Numbered from the stretch's first letter, positions 42,537-51,748 are shown. The stretch is 64,000 nt of DNA from Dinoroseobacter sp049800775 (GCF_049800775.1 NZ_JBNAFR010000008.1:1-64000); one strand, 5' to 3'. Program-made: numbers and translations. The notes: generated by a model from the sequence alone, not told the origin.

Positions 42537-43031
42537 ATGTCTGACAAGATGCACATCAAGATGACCGTGAACGGCAAAGCCGAGGAAATGCTGGCCGAGC
42601 CGCGCGAGCTGCTGATCTACGTGCTGCGCGAGCGGCTCAACATCACCGGCCCCCATGTGGGCTGCGAGACCTCCCATTGCGGGGCCTGCACGGTCGAGAT
42701 GGACGGCAAGTCCGTCAAGGCCTGCACCGTGTTCGCGGCCCAGGCCAACGGGGCCGACATCACCACGGTGGAGGGGCTGGGCGATCCCGATGACCTCCAC
42801 GTGTTGCAGCGGATGTTCAAGGAGCATCACGGGCTGCAATGCGGTTACTGCACGCCGGGCATGATCACCCGCGCGCACCGCCTGCTGCAGGAAAACCCGA
42901 ACCCCACCGAGGCGGAGGTCCGTTTCGGCATGGCCGGGAACCTGTGCCGCTGCACCGGGTATCAGAACATCGTCAAATCCATCCTGGCCGCCGCGTCCGA
43001 GATGAACGCCGCGAAGGAGGCCGCAGAATGA
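42537..43031 (+). CDS. coxS: Carbon monoxide dehydrogenase small (2Fe-2S) subunit
   Basis: A 164-residue iron-sulfur protein carrying two [2Fe-2S] clusters. The plant-type site is CETSHCGACTVEMDG with a later Cys (VKAC); the second site is CGYCTPGMI and CRCTGYQNIV. Its stop overlaps the coxL start (ATGA). Confidence 0.97.
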   Translation: MSDKMHIKMTVNGKAEEMLAEPRELLIYVLRERLNITGPHVGCETSHCGACTVEMDGKSVKACTVFAAQANGADITTVEGLGDPDDLHVLQRMFKEHHGLQCGYCTPGMITRAHRLLQENPNPTEAEVRFGMAGNLCRCTGYQNIVKSILAAASEMNAAKEAAE

Positions 43032-45448
43032 ATGACATGACACCTCCCACCCGCGAGGAGCGGGTCGAGAAGCTCAAGGGGCTCGGCTCCTCGCGCAAGC
43101 GGGTCGAGGATGCGCGCTTCACCCAGGGCAAGGGCAGCTATGTCGATGACGTGAAACTGCCCGGCATGTTGCATGGCGACTTCGTACGCTCCCCCTATGC
43201 CCATGCGCGGGTGGTCTCGATCAATACCGACGCGGCCATGGCGCTGCCCGGCGTGGTCGCGGTGCTGACCGCCAAGGATCTGGAGCCGCTGTCCCTGCAC
43301 TGGATGCCGACGCTCGCGGGTGACAAGCAGATGGTGCTGGCCGATGGCAAGGTCCTGTTCCAAGGCCAAGAGGTCGCCTTTGTCGTGGCCGAGGACCGCT
43401 ATATCGCCGCTGATGCGGTGGAGCTGGTCGAGGTCGAGTACGAAGAACTGCCGGTCCTCGTGGACCCGTTCGAGGCGCTGCAATCGGATGTGGTCCTGCG
43501 TGAGGATCTGGAGCCTGGTGCCGATGGTGCCCATGGCCCGCGCCGTCACCACAACCATATCTTCCTCTGGGAAGAGGGCGATAAGACCGCCACCGAGCAG
43601 GTGATCGACAGTGCCGAGGTCGTGGTCGAGGAGATGGTCTATTACCACCGCACGCATCCATGCCCGTTGGAGACCTGCGGGTCCGTGGCCAGCATGGACA
43701 AGGTCAACGGCAAGCTCACCCTCTGGGGCACGTTCCAGGCGCCCCATGTGGTCCGAACGGTCGCGAGCCTTCTGAGCGGGATCGAAGAGCACAATATTCG
43801 GGTCATCTCGCCGGATATCGGTGGGGGTTTCGGCAACAAGGTCGGTGTTTATCCGGGCTATGTCTGCTCCATCGTGGCTTCCATCGTGACGGGCAAGCCG
43901 GTGAAGTTCATCGAGGACCGGATGGACAACCTGATGGCCACGGCCTTTGCCCGGGATTACTGGATGAAGGGCAAGATTTCGGCCACGAAAGAGGGCAAGA
44001 TCACCGGGCTCCATTGCCATGTGACGGCTGACCATGGCGCGTTCGATGCCTGCGCCGACCCCACCAAGTTCCCCGCCGGGTTCTTCCATATCTGCACCGG
44101 CTCCTATGACATTCCGGTCGCCTATGTGGGCGTGGACGGGGTCTATACAAACAAGGCCCCGGGGGGTGTCGCCTATCGCTGCTCCTTCCGGGTGACGGAG
44201 GCCGCGTACTTCATCGAGCGGATGATCGAAGTGCTGGCGATGGAGCTCGGTATGGACGCGGCAGAGCTGCGCCGGATCAACTTCATCAAGGCCGACCAAT
44301 TCCCCTATCAGTCAGCGCTCGGATGGGAGTTCGACAGTGGCGACTACCATACCGCCTGGGACAAGGCCCTTGCAGCGGTCGATTACGACGGCCTGCGCAA
44401 GGAACAGGCCGAGCGGGTCGAGGCGTTCAAGCGCGGCGAGACCCGCAAGCTTCTGGGCATTGGCCTGACCCATTTCACCGAGATCGTCGGGGCGGGGCCG
44501 GTGAAGAACTGCGACATCCTCGGGATGGGCATGTTCGACAGTTGCGAGATCCGCATTCACCCCACGGGGTCCGCGGTCGCGCGGCTCGGCACGATCAGTC
44601 AGGGGCAGGGGCATGCCACGACCTTTGCGCAGATCCTCGCTACCGAGACCGGCTTGCCCGCAGACAGCATCACCATCGAAGAGGGCGATACGGACACGGC
44701 ACCCTACGGGCTGGGCACCTATGGCTCGCGCTCGACCCCGGTCGCCGGGGCGGCCACGGCGCTGGCCGGGCGCAAGATCCGCGCCAAGGCGCAGATGATC
44801 GCGGCCTACCTGCTGGAGGTCCATGACAACGATGTGGAATGGGACGTGGACCGCTTTGTGGTCAAAGGCGCGCCGGAGCGGTTCAAGACGATCCAGGAGA
44901 TCGCCTATGCCGCCTATAACCAGGCCATTCCGGGCGTCGAGCCGGGGCTGGAAGCGGTTAGCTACTATGACCCGCCCAACATGACCTATCCGTTCGGGGC
45001 CTATATCTGCGTCATGGAGATCGACGTGGACACCGGCGAGCACGAGATCCGGCAGTTCTATGCGCTGGATGATTGCGGCACGCGGATCAACCCGATGGTC
45101 ATCGAGGGGCAGGTCCATGGCGGCCTGACCGAGGCGCTCGCCATCGCCATGGGCCAAGAGATTGCCTATGACGATATCGGCAACTGCAAGACCGGGACGC
45201 TGATGGATTTCTTCATCCCGACCGCGTGGGAGACGCCGAACTACACCACCGACTTCACCGAGACCCCCAGCCCGCATCACCCGATCGGGGCCAAGGGCGT
45301 GGGCGAGAGCCCGAATGTCGGCGGGGTGCCGGCCTTCTCGAACGCGGTGCATGATGCCTTCCGGGCCTTTGGGCTCCGGCAGAGCCACATGCCCCATGAC
45401 CATTGGCGGATCTGGAAGACCGCCAACGATCTCGGCCTCCACGGCTGA
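43028..45448 (+). CDS. coxL: Carbon monoxide dehydrogenase large (Mo-Cu) subunit, form I
   Basis: An 806-residue catalytic subunit that oxidises CO with water to CO2 at a Mo-S-Cu centre. The form I signature AYRCSFR is present with the Cu-binding cysteine at residue 385, and the catalytic glutamate is Glu760 in GVGESPNVGG. Both sit three residues earlier than Cys388 and Glu763 of the Oligotropha enzyme, so the active site is complete. Molybdopterin-binding loops (DIGGGFGNK, SQGQGHAT) are also seen. This is the strongest evidence for true CO oxidation rather than another hydroxylase. Confidence 0.97.
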   Translation: MNDMTPPTREERVEKLKGLGSSRKRVEDARFTQGKGSYVDDVKLPGMLHGDFVRSPYAHARVVSINTDAAMALPGVVAVLTAKDLEPLSLHWMPTLAGDKQMVLADGKVLFQGQEVAFVVAEDRYIAADAVELVEVEYEELPVLVDPFEALQSDVVLREDLEPGADGAHGPRRHHNHIFLWEEGDKTATEQVIDSAEVVVEEMVYYHRTHPCPLETCGSVASMDKVNGKLTLWGTFQAPHVVRTVASLLSGIEEHNIRVISPDIGGGFGNKVGVYPGYVCSIVASIVTGKPVKFIEDRMDNLMATAFARDYWMKGKISATKEGKITGLHCHVTADHGAFDACADPTKFPAGFFHICTGSYDIPVAYVGVDGVYTNKAPGGVAYRCSFRVTEAAYFIERMIEVLAMELGMDAAELRRINFIKADQFPYQSALGWEFDSGDYHTAWDKALAAVDYDGLRKEQAERVEAFKRGETRKLLGIGLTHFTEIVGAGPVKNCDILGMGMFDSCEIRIHPTGSAVARLGTISQGQGHATTFAQILATETGLPADSITIEEGDTDTAPYGLGTYGSRSTPVAGAATALAGRKIRAKAQMIAAYLLEVHDNDVEWDVDRFVVKGAPERFKTIQEIAYAAYNQAIPGVEPGLEAVSYYDPPNMTYPFGAYICVMEIDVDTGEHEIRQFYALDDCGTRINPMVIEGQVHGGLTEALAIAMGQEIAYDDIGNCKTGTLMDFFIPTAWETPNYTTDFTETPSPHHPIGAKGVGESPNVGGVPAFSNAVHDAFRAFGLRQSHMPHDHWRIWKTANDLGLHG

Positions 45449-45512
45449 GGAGCGAGGGGACGCGGGGGACGGTGTGCAAGGCGCCGGGCCCTCGCGGACC
45501 TTCGGATATGAC

Positions 45513-46391
45513 ATGACACATTGGACCGACTTGCAAAGGGCCATGGGGGAGACGGGCTATGTGGCCTCGGACGATCTCGCCATGGCCCTGCATATCGCCG
45601 GGCGTCTCGGGCGGCCTCTCCTGCTGGAGGGGGCGGCGGGCGTCGGCAAGACCGAGGTCGCGCGCGTGCTGGCCGCCGTGCAGGCCACGCGCCTGATCCG
45701 CCTGCAATGCTATGAGGGGCTGGATGCGGCCCATGCGATCTATGAGTGGAACTACCAGCGCCAGTTGCTGGCGATCCGGGCGGCGGCCGAGGACGGGGAG
45801 CGGGCCCGCGCCGCCGAGGCGCGCGTATTCTCGGAAGAGTTCCTGCTCGAACGTCCGCTTCTGGCCGCGATCCGGCAGGACAAGGCGCCGGTTCTGCTGA
45901 TCGACGAGATCGACCGGGCGGATGAGGAGTTCGAGGCCTACCTGCTGGAGATCCTGTCGGAATACCAGATCACTGTGCCCGAGCTTGGCACCCTGAAGGC
46001 CGTCACGCGGCCTACGGTGATCCTGACCGCCAACGGCACGCGGGACCTGAGCGATGCGCTTCGGCGGCGCTGCGTCTACGCCTATGTGGACTATCCCAGC
46101 CGCGAGACGGAGCTTGCGATCCTCGTCGCGCGCTGTCCCGAGATCGCCGATCATCTGGCGGCGCAGATCGTCGGCTTTGTGCAATCGGTGCGGCGCGAAG
46201 ATCTGGAAAAGAAGCCGGGCATCGCCGAGATGCTCGACTTCGCCGCCGCGCTGTCGGGGCTCGGGATCGCGGATCTGAACGACGATCCGCAGGTGCTGGG
46301 TGCGACGCTCGCGACCCTGCTCAAGACCCGGACCGACCGGGATGCACTGCCTCTCGAGGTGGCCCAGCGGCTGGCGGGCAAGGCGGCATGA
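45513..46391 (+). CDS. coxD: CoxD, MoxR-like AAA+ ATPase for CO dehydrogenase maturation
   Basis: A 292-residue AAA+ protein. Walker A is GAAGVGKT at residues 40-47; Walker B is LLIDEIDRAD; sensor 1 is LTANGTRDLSDALRRRC. CoxD is needed to build the sulfur and copper parts of the active site in Oligotropha. Its stop overlaps coxE. ATG 45513 lies 64 bp after coxL with a weak ribosome-binding site. Confidence 0.93.
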   Translation: MTHWTDLQRAMGETGYVASDDLAMALHIAGRLGRPLLLEGAAGVGKTEVARVLAAVQATRLIRLQCYEGLDAAHAIYEWNYQRQLLAIRAAAEDGERARAAEARVFSEEFLLERPLLAAIRQDKAPVLLIDEIDRADEEFEAYLLEILSEYQITVPELGTLKAVTRPTVILTANGTRDLSDALRRRCVYAYVDYPSRETELAILVARCPEIADHLAAQIVGFVQSVRREDLEKKPGIAEMLDFAAALSGLGIADLNDDPQVLGATLATLLKTRTDRDALPLEVAQRLAGKAA

Positions 46392-47563
46392 GCCGCGTCA
46401 CCCGCTTTGCCGCTCGCGATGCCGGCCCGGCGGCGCGCATGGCCGGGTTCATGGCCCATCTGCGCAGCCATGGCATGACGCTGGGCGTCGGTGCGGCCGA
46501 GCTTGGGCTCGAGGCGCTGGCCTGCGTTGATGCCACGCGCCCGGCTACGGCCCGGGCCGCCCTGCGCGCGGTCTGTGCAGGGTCGCAGGCCGAAGTGGCA
46601 CAGTTTGACGGGCTCTTTGATGCCTATTGGCTCAATGGCGGGCGCGTGCGGGAAAAATCCGTGCCGAGCCCCAAGGCGCCCACGCCGCAAAACAGCTCTT
46701 CCGAGATCGCGGATGGCCCGCAGGGCGGACGCGGACGGGCCGAGAGCCCCGAGGACGGCGCAGGCGAGGCAGAGATGGACGGCGCGGGCAAGCTCATCGC
46801 CTCGCAGGTCCAGAACCTGATGAAAAAGGATCTGCGCGACGTGGTGTCGGCTGCGGATATCCGCGCGGCTGAGCGGGTGGCTGAACGGTTGGGTAAGGCG
46901 CTGCGCGATCGCCGGTCGCGGCGTCGCAAGGCCGCCACGCGCGGCCCCGGCATCGACTTTCGCCGCACGATCCGACGATCCCTGGCCGCGGGCGGCGAGC
47001 CCCTGCGCCTTGCGCGCCGCCGCCGTCCGGAGCGCCCGGTGAAGATCGCGGCACTCTGCGACGTCTCGGGCTCGATGACGGTCTATGCCCGGGTCTTTCT
47101 GGCTTTTCTCGCGGGGCTGATGCGGGCCGATCCCGCCTCGGATGCCTATCTCTTTCACACCCGTCTGGTGCGGATCACCGGCGCGCTGCGCGACGAGGAT
47201 CCGATCCGCGCCCTGAACCGGCTCAGCCTGCTGGCCGATGGGTTCGGAGGCGGCTCGAAAATCGGCGCGGCGCTCGACACCTATGCCAGCACCTATGCGC
47301 GCCGTTTCGTGGATAACCGGACGGTCGTGCTGATCCTGTCCGATGGCTACGACACGGGCGAAACCGGCCAGACCGGGGCGGCGCTGGCGCGTCTGAAACG
47401 CCGGGGGTGCAAGATCATCTGGCTGAACCCCCTGAAATCTTGGCGGGATTACGCGCCGGTCTCGGGGGCGATGGCGGCGGCCATGCCGCATCTCGATCTC
47501 TTTGCCCCGGCGGCGACCCTTGCGGATCTGGCCGCACTTGAAACAGAACTGGGAGGGCTGTGA
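46388..47563 (+). CDS. coxE: CoxE, VWA-domain maturation protein
   Basis: A 391-residue protein with a C-terminal von Willebrand A domain. The MIDAS motif DVSGS begins at residue 225 (CDVSGSMTVY), followed by GGGSKIGAAL and LSDGYDTG. A Pro/Ser/acidic linker and a basic RRSRRRK region precede it. It works with the CoxD ATPase (MoxR-VWA pair) in metal-centre assembly. Confidence 0.93.
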   Translation: MSRVTRFAARDAGPAARMAGFMAHLRSHGMTLGVGAAELGLEALACVDATRPATARAALRAVCAGSQAEVAQFDGLFDAYWLNGGRVREKSVPSPKAPTPQNSSSEIADGPQGGRGRAESPEDGAGEAEMDGAGKLIASQVQNLMKKDLRDVVSAADIRAAERVAERLGKALRDRRSRRRKAATRGPGIDFRRTIRRSLAAGGEPLRLARRRRPERPVKIAALCDVSGSMTVYARVFLAFLAGLMRADPASDAYLFHTRLVRITGALRDEDPIRALNRLSLLADGFGGGSKIGAALDTYASTYARRFVDNRTVVLILSDGYDTGETGQTGAALARLKRRGCKIIWLNPLKSWRDYAPVSGAMAAAMPHLDLFAPAATLADLAALETELGGL

Positions 47564-48378
47564 TGGACGCTCTGGAACGCGAAATGGCCGGTCTGCGGGC
47601 CGAGGGCCGTGCCTTTGCGGTGGCCACGGTGGTCCGCACGCTCGAGGCGACCTCCGCCAAGCCCGGGGCCAAGGCGCTGGTCTCAGCCGAGGGCGAGATA
47701 CTGGCGGGTTGGGTCGGCGGCGGCTGCATCCGCGGGGCCATCGGGCGCGCCGCGCGCGAGGCCGTGGCCGATGGCGAGACGCGGTTTTTGTCACTGCGCC
47801 CCGAAGAGATCCTCGAGGCTGAGGGCGTCGCCCCCGGCGAAGAACGCGCTGGCGTCCGGTTTGCCCGCAATGGCTGCCCTTCCAAGGGTTCGATGGATGT
47901 GTTCGTCGAGCCGGTCCTGCCGCGCCCGGTCCTGCAGATCTGCGGGGCGGGTCCCGTGGCGCGTGCGTTGGCCCGGCTCGGGGCCGGGTTCGATTTCGAC
48001 CTCGCGCTTGCCGCGCCGGGCCTGTCGGCCGAGGAGGCGCCCGAGGGCGTGCGCCTCGCTGACAGCTATGCCTTTGATACGGGCGCGGATGCGGCGCGCT
48101 TTCTCGTGATCGCCACGCAAGGCAAGGGCGATGAGGCGGCCCTGCGTGCGGCCCTGGCCGCTGGGGGCAGCTATATCGCCTTTGTCGGTAGCCGCCGGAA
48201 ATTCGCGACCCTGCGCGCCCGGCTCGAGGCTGACGGCCTCGCCTCCGCGCTGCTCGATCAGGTCAAGGCACCTGCCGGTCTCGACATCAAGGCGATCACC
48301 CCCGAGGAGATCGCCCTGTCGATCCTGGCCGAGATCGTCGCCGCCCGCCGCAGTCCCCAGCGGGAGGCGGGCGCATGA
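47563..48378 (+). CDS. coxF: CoxF, XdhC-type maturation factor
   Basis: A 271-residue XdhC/CoxI-family protein. The N-terminal domain has TSAKPGAKALV and GWVGGGCIRGAIG with the conserved Cys; a Rossmann-like C-terminal domain begins at LQICGAGPVARALARLG. XdhC proteins sulfurate and insert the Mo cofactor. ATG 47563 overlaps the coxE stop (TGATG); GGGAGGG precedes. Confidence 0.92.
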   Translation: MDALEREMAGLRAEGRAFAVATVVRTLEATSAKPGAKALVSAEGEILAGWVGGGCIRGAIGRAAREAVADGETRFLSLRPEEILEAEGVAPGEERAGVRFARNGCPSKGSMDVFVEPVLPRPVLQICGAGPVARALARLGAGFDFDLALAAPGLSAEEAPEGVRLADSYAFDTGADAARFLVIATQGKGDEAALRAALAAGGSYIAFVGSRRKFATLRARLEADGLASALLDQVKAPAGLDIKAITPEEIALSILAEIVAARRSPQREAGA

Positions 48379-48467
48379 GGGCCCTGTTCCCGCGGCTGGT
48401 CGCCCGGCTCAAGCCCACCAAGGCCCAGGCCGATGTCCTGAGCCGCATCAAGTTTCCCTGTTGCTGA
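48375..48467 (+). CDS. 30-residue ORF between coxF and coxG, ending in Cys-Cys
   Basis: A very short gene. It overlaps the coxF stop by 4 nt (ATGA), has a good ribosome-binding site (GGGAGG seven nt before the ATG), and ends 12 nt before coxG. The predicted peptide is basic and amphipathic (RALFPRLVARLKPTKAQ) with a C-terminal FPCC. The terminal Cys pair could bind copper or carry sulfur in assembling the Mo-Cu site, but this is only inference. It could also be a translational coupler with no stable product. Confidence 0.55.
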   Translation: MRALFPRLVARLKPTKAQADVLSRIKFPCC

Positions 48468-48479
48468 GAGGAGGACGCC

Positions 48480-48938
48480 ATGTCCCTGAACCTGACCGAT
48501 GAGATCGAGATCCCCGCACCGCGCGCGGCGGTCTATGCCGCCCTGAACGACCCGGAGATCCTCCGCGACTGCGTTCCCGGCTGCGAAGAGCTGATCCAGC
48601 ATTCCGAGACCGAGCTCGAGGCGAAGGTCGTGCTCAAGATCGGGCCGGTCAAGGCGCGCTTCACCGGCCATGTCACCCTCGATCCCAGCGGCGCGCCGGA
48701 GCGGTTCTCGCTGGTGGGCGAGGGCTCCGGCGGGGCGGCGGGCTTTGCCAAGGGCGGCGCGGATGTGGTGCTGGAGGATCGCGGCGCGGCAACGCTTCTG
48801 AGCTACACGGCTAAAGCCGAGATCGGCGGCAAGCTTGCACAGCTGGGCTCCCGGCTCGTGGCGGCCACCGCGAAAAAGCTTTCGGCGAAATTCTTTGCCA
48901 GCTTCAAGGACAAGGTCGCCGAGACGGCCGACGCCTGA
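48480..48938 (+). CDS. coxG: CoxG, SRPBCC-fold CO dehydrogenase accessory protein
   Basis: A 152-residue protein of the CoxG (SRPBCC) family. It has the opening PAPRAAVYAALNDPEILRDCVPGCEEL in pieces (VYAALNDPEIL, CVPGC), VKARFTGHVTL, and the C-terminal LVAATAKKLSAKFFASF. CoxG proteins are implicated in linking CO dehydrogenase to the membrane. This one stops where longer homologues continue into a hydrophobic tail, so it may not anchor itself. AGGAGG precedes the ATG. Confidence 0.92.
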   Translation: MSLNLTDEIEIPAPRAAVYAALNDPEILRDCVPGCEELIQHSETELEAKVVLKIGPVKARFTGHVTLDPSGAPERFSLVGEGSGGAAGFAKGGADVVLEDRGAATLLSYTAKAEIGGKLAQLGSRLVAATAKKLSAKFFASFKDKVAETADA

Positions 48939-48965
48939 GCCCACTCACGGAATGCAGGCCCCTGA

Positions 48966-48991
48966 GGGCGCGCGGTCAGCGCGCCCTTTTT
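48966..48991 (+). terminator. Strong rho-independent terminator closing the cox operon
   Basis: A perfect 8-bp stem GGGCGCGC/GCGCGCCC with a 5-nt loop and TTTTT, 27 nt after coxG. Confidence 0.9.
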
Positions 48992-48996
48992 CGTGC

Positions 48997-49974
48997 CTAG
49001 TAGAGCCCGGCGGTCTTGCCGCGAAGGGCGACAAGGGCGAGCACCGTGTCGATGGTGGGCGTCGGCGTCTCGGTCAGACGGCCGAGCTCCTGAACCGAGC
49101 TCACCAGCGCGTCGATCTCCATCGGGCGGCCCTGATCGAGATCCTGCCACATGGAGGTCCGGTGCGCGCCCACGGCGGCCCCGCCATCGATACGCTTTTC
49201 CACATCGATCGGGAATTTTACGCCCAGCTTTTCGGCGATCTCCTGCGCCTCGAGCATCATGCCCTTGGCCACGGCCCGCGTGCCCGGATCGGTGCAGAGC
49301 ACATCCAGCGTCGCATGGGTCAGGGCCGAGATCGGGTTGAAGGACAGGTTCCCCCAGAGCTTCACCCAGATCTCGTCGCGGATCCGCGGGCGCACGGGCG
49401 CCTTCAACCCCGCCGAGGACAGCGCCTTGGACAGCGCCATCGCCCGGTCCGAGCGTTCGCCCGATGGCTCCCCCAGCGAGAAGCGATTGCCCTCGATATG
49501 GTTGATCACACCGGGCTCGATCACCTCGGCCGCCGGGTAGACCACGCAGCCCAGCACCCGGTCCGGGCCGAACCCGTCCCATTGCGCGTTCCCCGGATCC
49601 ACCGAGGCCAGCCGCGTCCCCTCCAGATCCGTGCCGATCTTGTGGAAATACCACCAGGGCACGCCGTTCACGCCGGACACGATCGTGGTCTCGGGCCCGA
49701 TCAGGGGTTGCATCTTCGGCACGACCGGCGGCACCGAATGCGCCTTCAGCGTGACGATCACATAATCCTGCGGGCCCAGATCCTCGGGATTGTCCGAGGC
49801 AGTGACCGACACCGTGCTGCGCTGGTCGCCCTCTTCGATCAGGGTCAGCCCGTTCGCCTGCATCGCCGCCAGATGCGGCCCGCGCGCCACGAGGCTCACA
49901 TCCGCGCCCGCTTGTGCCAGTTTCACGCCCATATAGCCGCCGATGGCCCCGGCGCCGAACACACAGATTTTCAT
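48997..49974 (-). CDS. panE: 2-dehydropantoate 2-reductase family protein
   Basis: A 325-residue NADP-dependent ketopantoate reductase-family enzyme. The N-terminal Rossmann motif is ICVFGAGAIGGYMGVKLA; the C-terminal lysine/asparagine region includes EIWVKLWGNLSFNPIS. The canonical role is pantothenate synthesis, but the position beside an acyl-CoA ligase and a tricarboxylate-type transporter may indicate another 2-oxo acid substrate. Confidence 0.82.
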   Translation of the reverse strand: MKICVFGAGAIGGYMGVKLAQAGADVSLVARGPHLAAMQANGLTLIEEGDQRSTVSVTASDNPEDLGPQDYVIVTLKAHSVPPVVPKMQPLIGPETTIVSGVNGVPWWYFHKIGTDLEGTRLASVDPGNAQWDGFGPDRVLGCVVYPAAEVIEPGVINHIEGNRFSLGEPSGERSDRAMALSKALSSAGLKAPVRPRIRDEIWVKLWGNLSFNPISALTHATLDVLCTDPGTRAVAKGMMLEAQEIAEKLGVKFPIDVEKRIDGGAAVGAHRTSMWQDLDQGRPMEIDALVSSVQELGRLTETPTPTIDTVLALVALRGKTAGLY

Positions 49975-50009
49975 GGAAGTCTCCCACGCCCGCCCGGTCG
50001 CGCGCGCTC

Positions 50010-50044
50010 TTCTTCATTGTTCCCAAAATACTCCCGCCGGAGGC
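50010..50044 (-). repeat. Dispersed 3'-end element, copy 3 (after the acyl-CoA ligase)
   Basis: Read on the minus strand: GCCTCCGGCGGGAGTATTTT then GGGAACAATGAAGA. It begins 44 nt downstream of the ligase stop, in the ligase orientation. Confidence 0.7.
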
Positions 50045-50087
50045 GTCCCGCAGGGGCCACCGGCGACAGGGTCGGATCAGGCGCGGG

Positions 50088-51629
50088 TCAGGCGGCCTGC
50101 TCCACGAGGCCGAGCTTCTCCGCCATGCCGATCCGCTGGATCTTGCCCGTGGCACCCTTGGGCAGTTCCTCGAGCAGCACGACCTTGCGCGGCACCTTGA
50201 AATCCGCAAGGCGCGAGGCGGCAAAGTCGCGGATATCGCGCTCGGTCATCTCGGACCCGTCGGTCAGCACCACGGCGGCGGCAACCTCTTCGCCGAGCTT
50301 GGGATGGGGCAGGGCGAAGGTGACGACCTGCGCGATCTCCGCATGATCCAGCAGGATCGCGTCCACCTCCAGCGGAGACACCTTCTCGCCGCCGCGGTTG
50401 ATGATCTCTTTCAGGCGCCCGGTCAGGGACAGATAGCCCTCGGCATCGAACGCGCCCTGATCGCCGGTCCGGAACCAGCGCGCGCCCTCGGCCTCGAAAA
50501 AGCTCTTGGCATTGGCGTCCGGGTTGCCCTCGTAGCCGGGGGTCACATTGGGCCCCGAGATCACGACCTCGCCAATCGTGCCATTGTCGATCAGCACATC
50601 ATCGCTCTCATGGGCGATGCGCACGAGCGGCCCGGCGGGCACGCCGACCGAGCCGGCCTTCTGCGTGTCAAAACCCAGCGGGTTGGAACACATCTGATGG
50701 GTGGCCTCGGTCATGCCGTAACCCTCGATCACCGGCGCGCCGAATGTCTTTTGCAGCTCGGCCATCACGGGCGGCGGCAGGGAGGCCGAGGACGAGCGCA
50801 AGAAGCGCAGATTGGCCCCGGCGATGATCTCGGCATTGCGGCCCGCGCGGCTCAGGATCGCCTGATGCATGGTCGGCACGGCGGTGTACCAGCTGGGCTT
50901 GCAGGTCTCGAGCTGACCAAAGAAGGCCAGCGCGTTGAAGCCCGGCGTGCACCAGATCGACGCCCCGGCCTCGAGCGAGGCAGACACGGCCGCAATCAGC
51001 CCGTGGATATGAAAGAGTGGCATGACATTCATGCAGCGATCCGCCGGGGTCAGCTCCAGCGAGGTTCGGATATTGGCCGCCGAGGCCGCCACATTCGACT
51101 GCAGGAGCGGCACGATCTTGGGGCGCGAAGTCGTGCCCGAAGTGTGCAGGATCAGGGCCACGTCATCCGGGGTCGGCGCGGCGGTATCCGCGGTCCCGGC
51201 GCTGCCCTCGGGGGTCAGCGTGAAGGTGCCCGCGGGCTCAGCCGCGTCAAAGGCCAGACGGATCACCGTTAGGTTCGAGCTCCGCGCGGCAGCCAGGGCG
51301 GGGCCGTCATAGCCCTCGGCCAGAACAATCGCCTTGGCGCTCAGATCGCTCAGGTAGAACTCGTATTCTTCCTGCCGGTAGCCCGGATTCAGCGGGGCCG
51401 TTGTCGCGGTCTGGGCAATGGTGACAAAGGCCGAGGCCATCTCGGGCCCGTTGGGCAGCACGATGGCCACCCGGTCGCCCCGTCCCACACCCGCCGCATG
51501 CAGCGCATCGCGCGTCGCGGCGCTCTGGGCGCGCAGCCCGCCATAGCTCAGCCAGTCCCGCTCGGGTGCGCCAATGGCGGGCGCATCCTCCGCATGGGTT
51601 GCGATCAGCTCAGAAACCGTCTGTGCCAT
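50088..51629 (-). CDS. AMP-forming acyl-CoA ligase, oxalyl-CoA-synthetase-like
   Basis: A 513-residue member of the AMP-binding family. The P-loop is LHTSGTTSRPK, A5-type motif GYGMTEATHQM followed by CSNPL, then WFRTGDQG and the C-terminal catalytic lysine in PKGATGKIQR. The MTEATHQM-CSNPL context resembles oxalate-CoA ligases (AAE3/Pcs60). It lies downstream of tctCBA on the same strand, which fits activation of an imported dicarboxylate. The substrate assignment is inferred. Confidence 0.8.
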   Translation of the reverse strand: MAQTVSELIATHAEDAPAIGAPERDWLSYGGLRAQSAATRDALHAAGVGRGDRVAIVLPNGPEMASAFVTIAQTATTAPLNPGYRQEEYEFYLSDLSAKAIVLAEGYDGPALAAARSSNLTVIRLAFDAAEPAGTFTLTPEGSAGTADTAAPTPDDVALILHTSGTTSRPKIVPLLQSNVAASAANIRTSLELTPADRCMNVMPLFHIHGLIAAVSASLEAGASIWCTPGFNALAFFGQLETCKPSWYTAVPTMHQAILSRAGRNAEIIAGANLRFLRSSSASLPPPVMAELQKTFGAPVIEGYGMTEATHQMCSNPLGFDTQKAGSVGVPAGPLVRIAHESDDVLIDNGTIGEVVISGPNVTPGYEGNPDANAKSFFEAEGARWFRTGDQGAFDAEGYLSLTGRLKEIINRGGEKVSPLEVDAILLDHAEIAQVVTFALPHPKLGEEVAAAVVLTDGSEMTERDIRDFAASRLADFKVPRKVVLLEELPKGATGKIQRIGMAEKLGLVEQAA

Positions 51630-51748
51630 GAAAAGTCCCCTCGTCTTTCTTCTTCGTCTCGGTCGCGCGTGCCGGCGGTTGCTCCGGTCCTCATACGCGC
51701 GACGGGTCTGCGGGGCCCGCTCCCGTGGGCCCCAGGGTCCGCCCGGCG

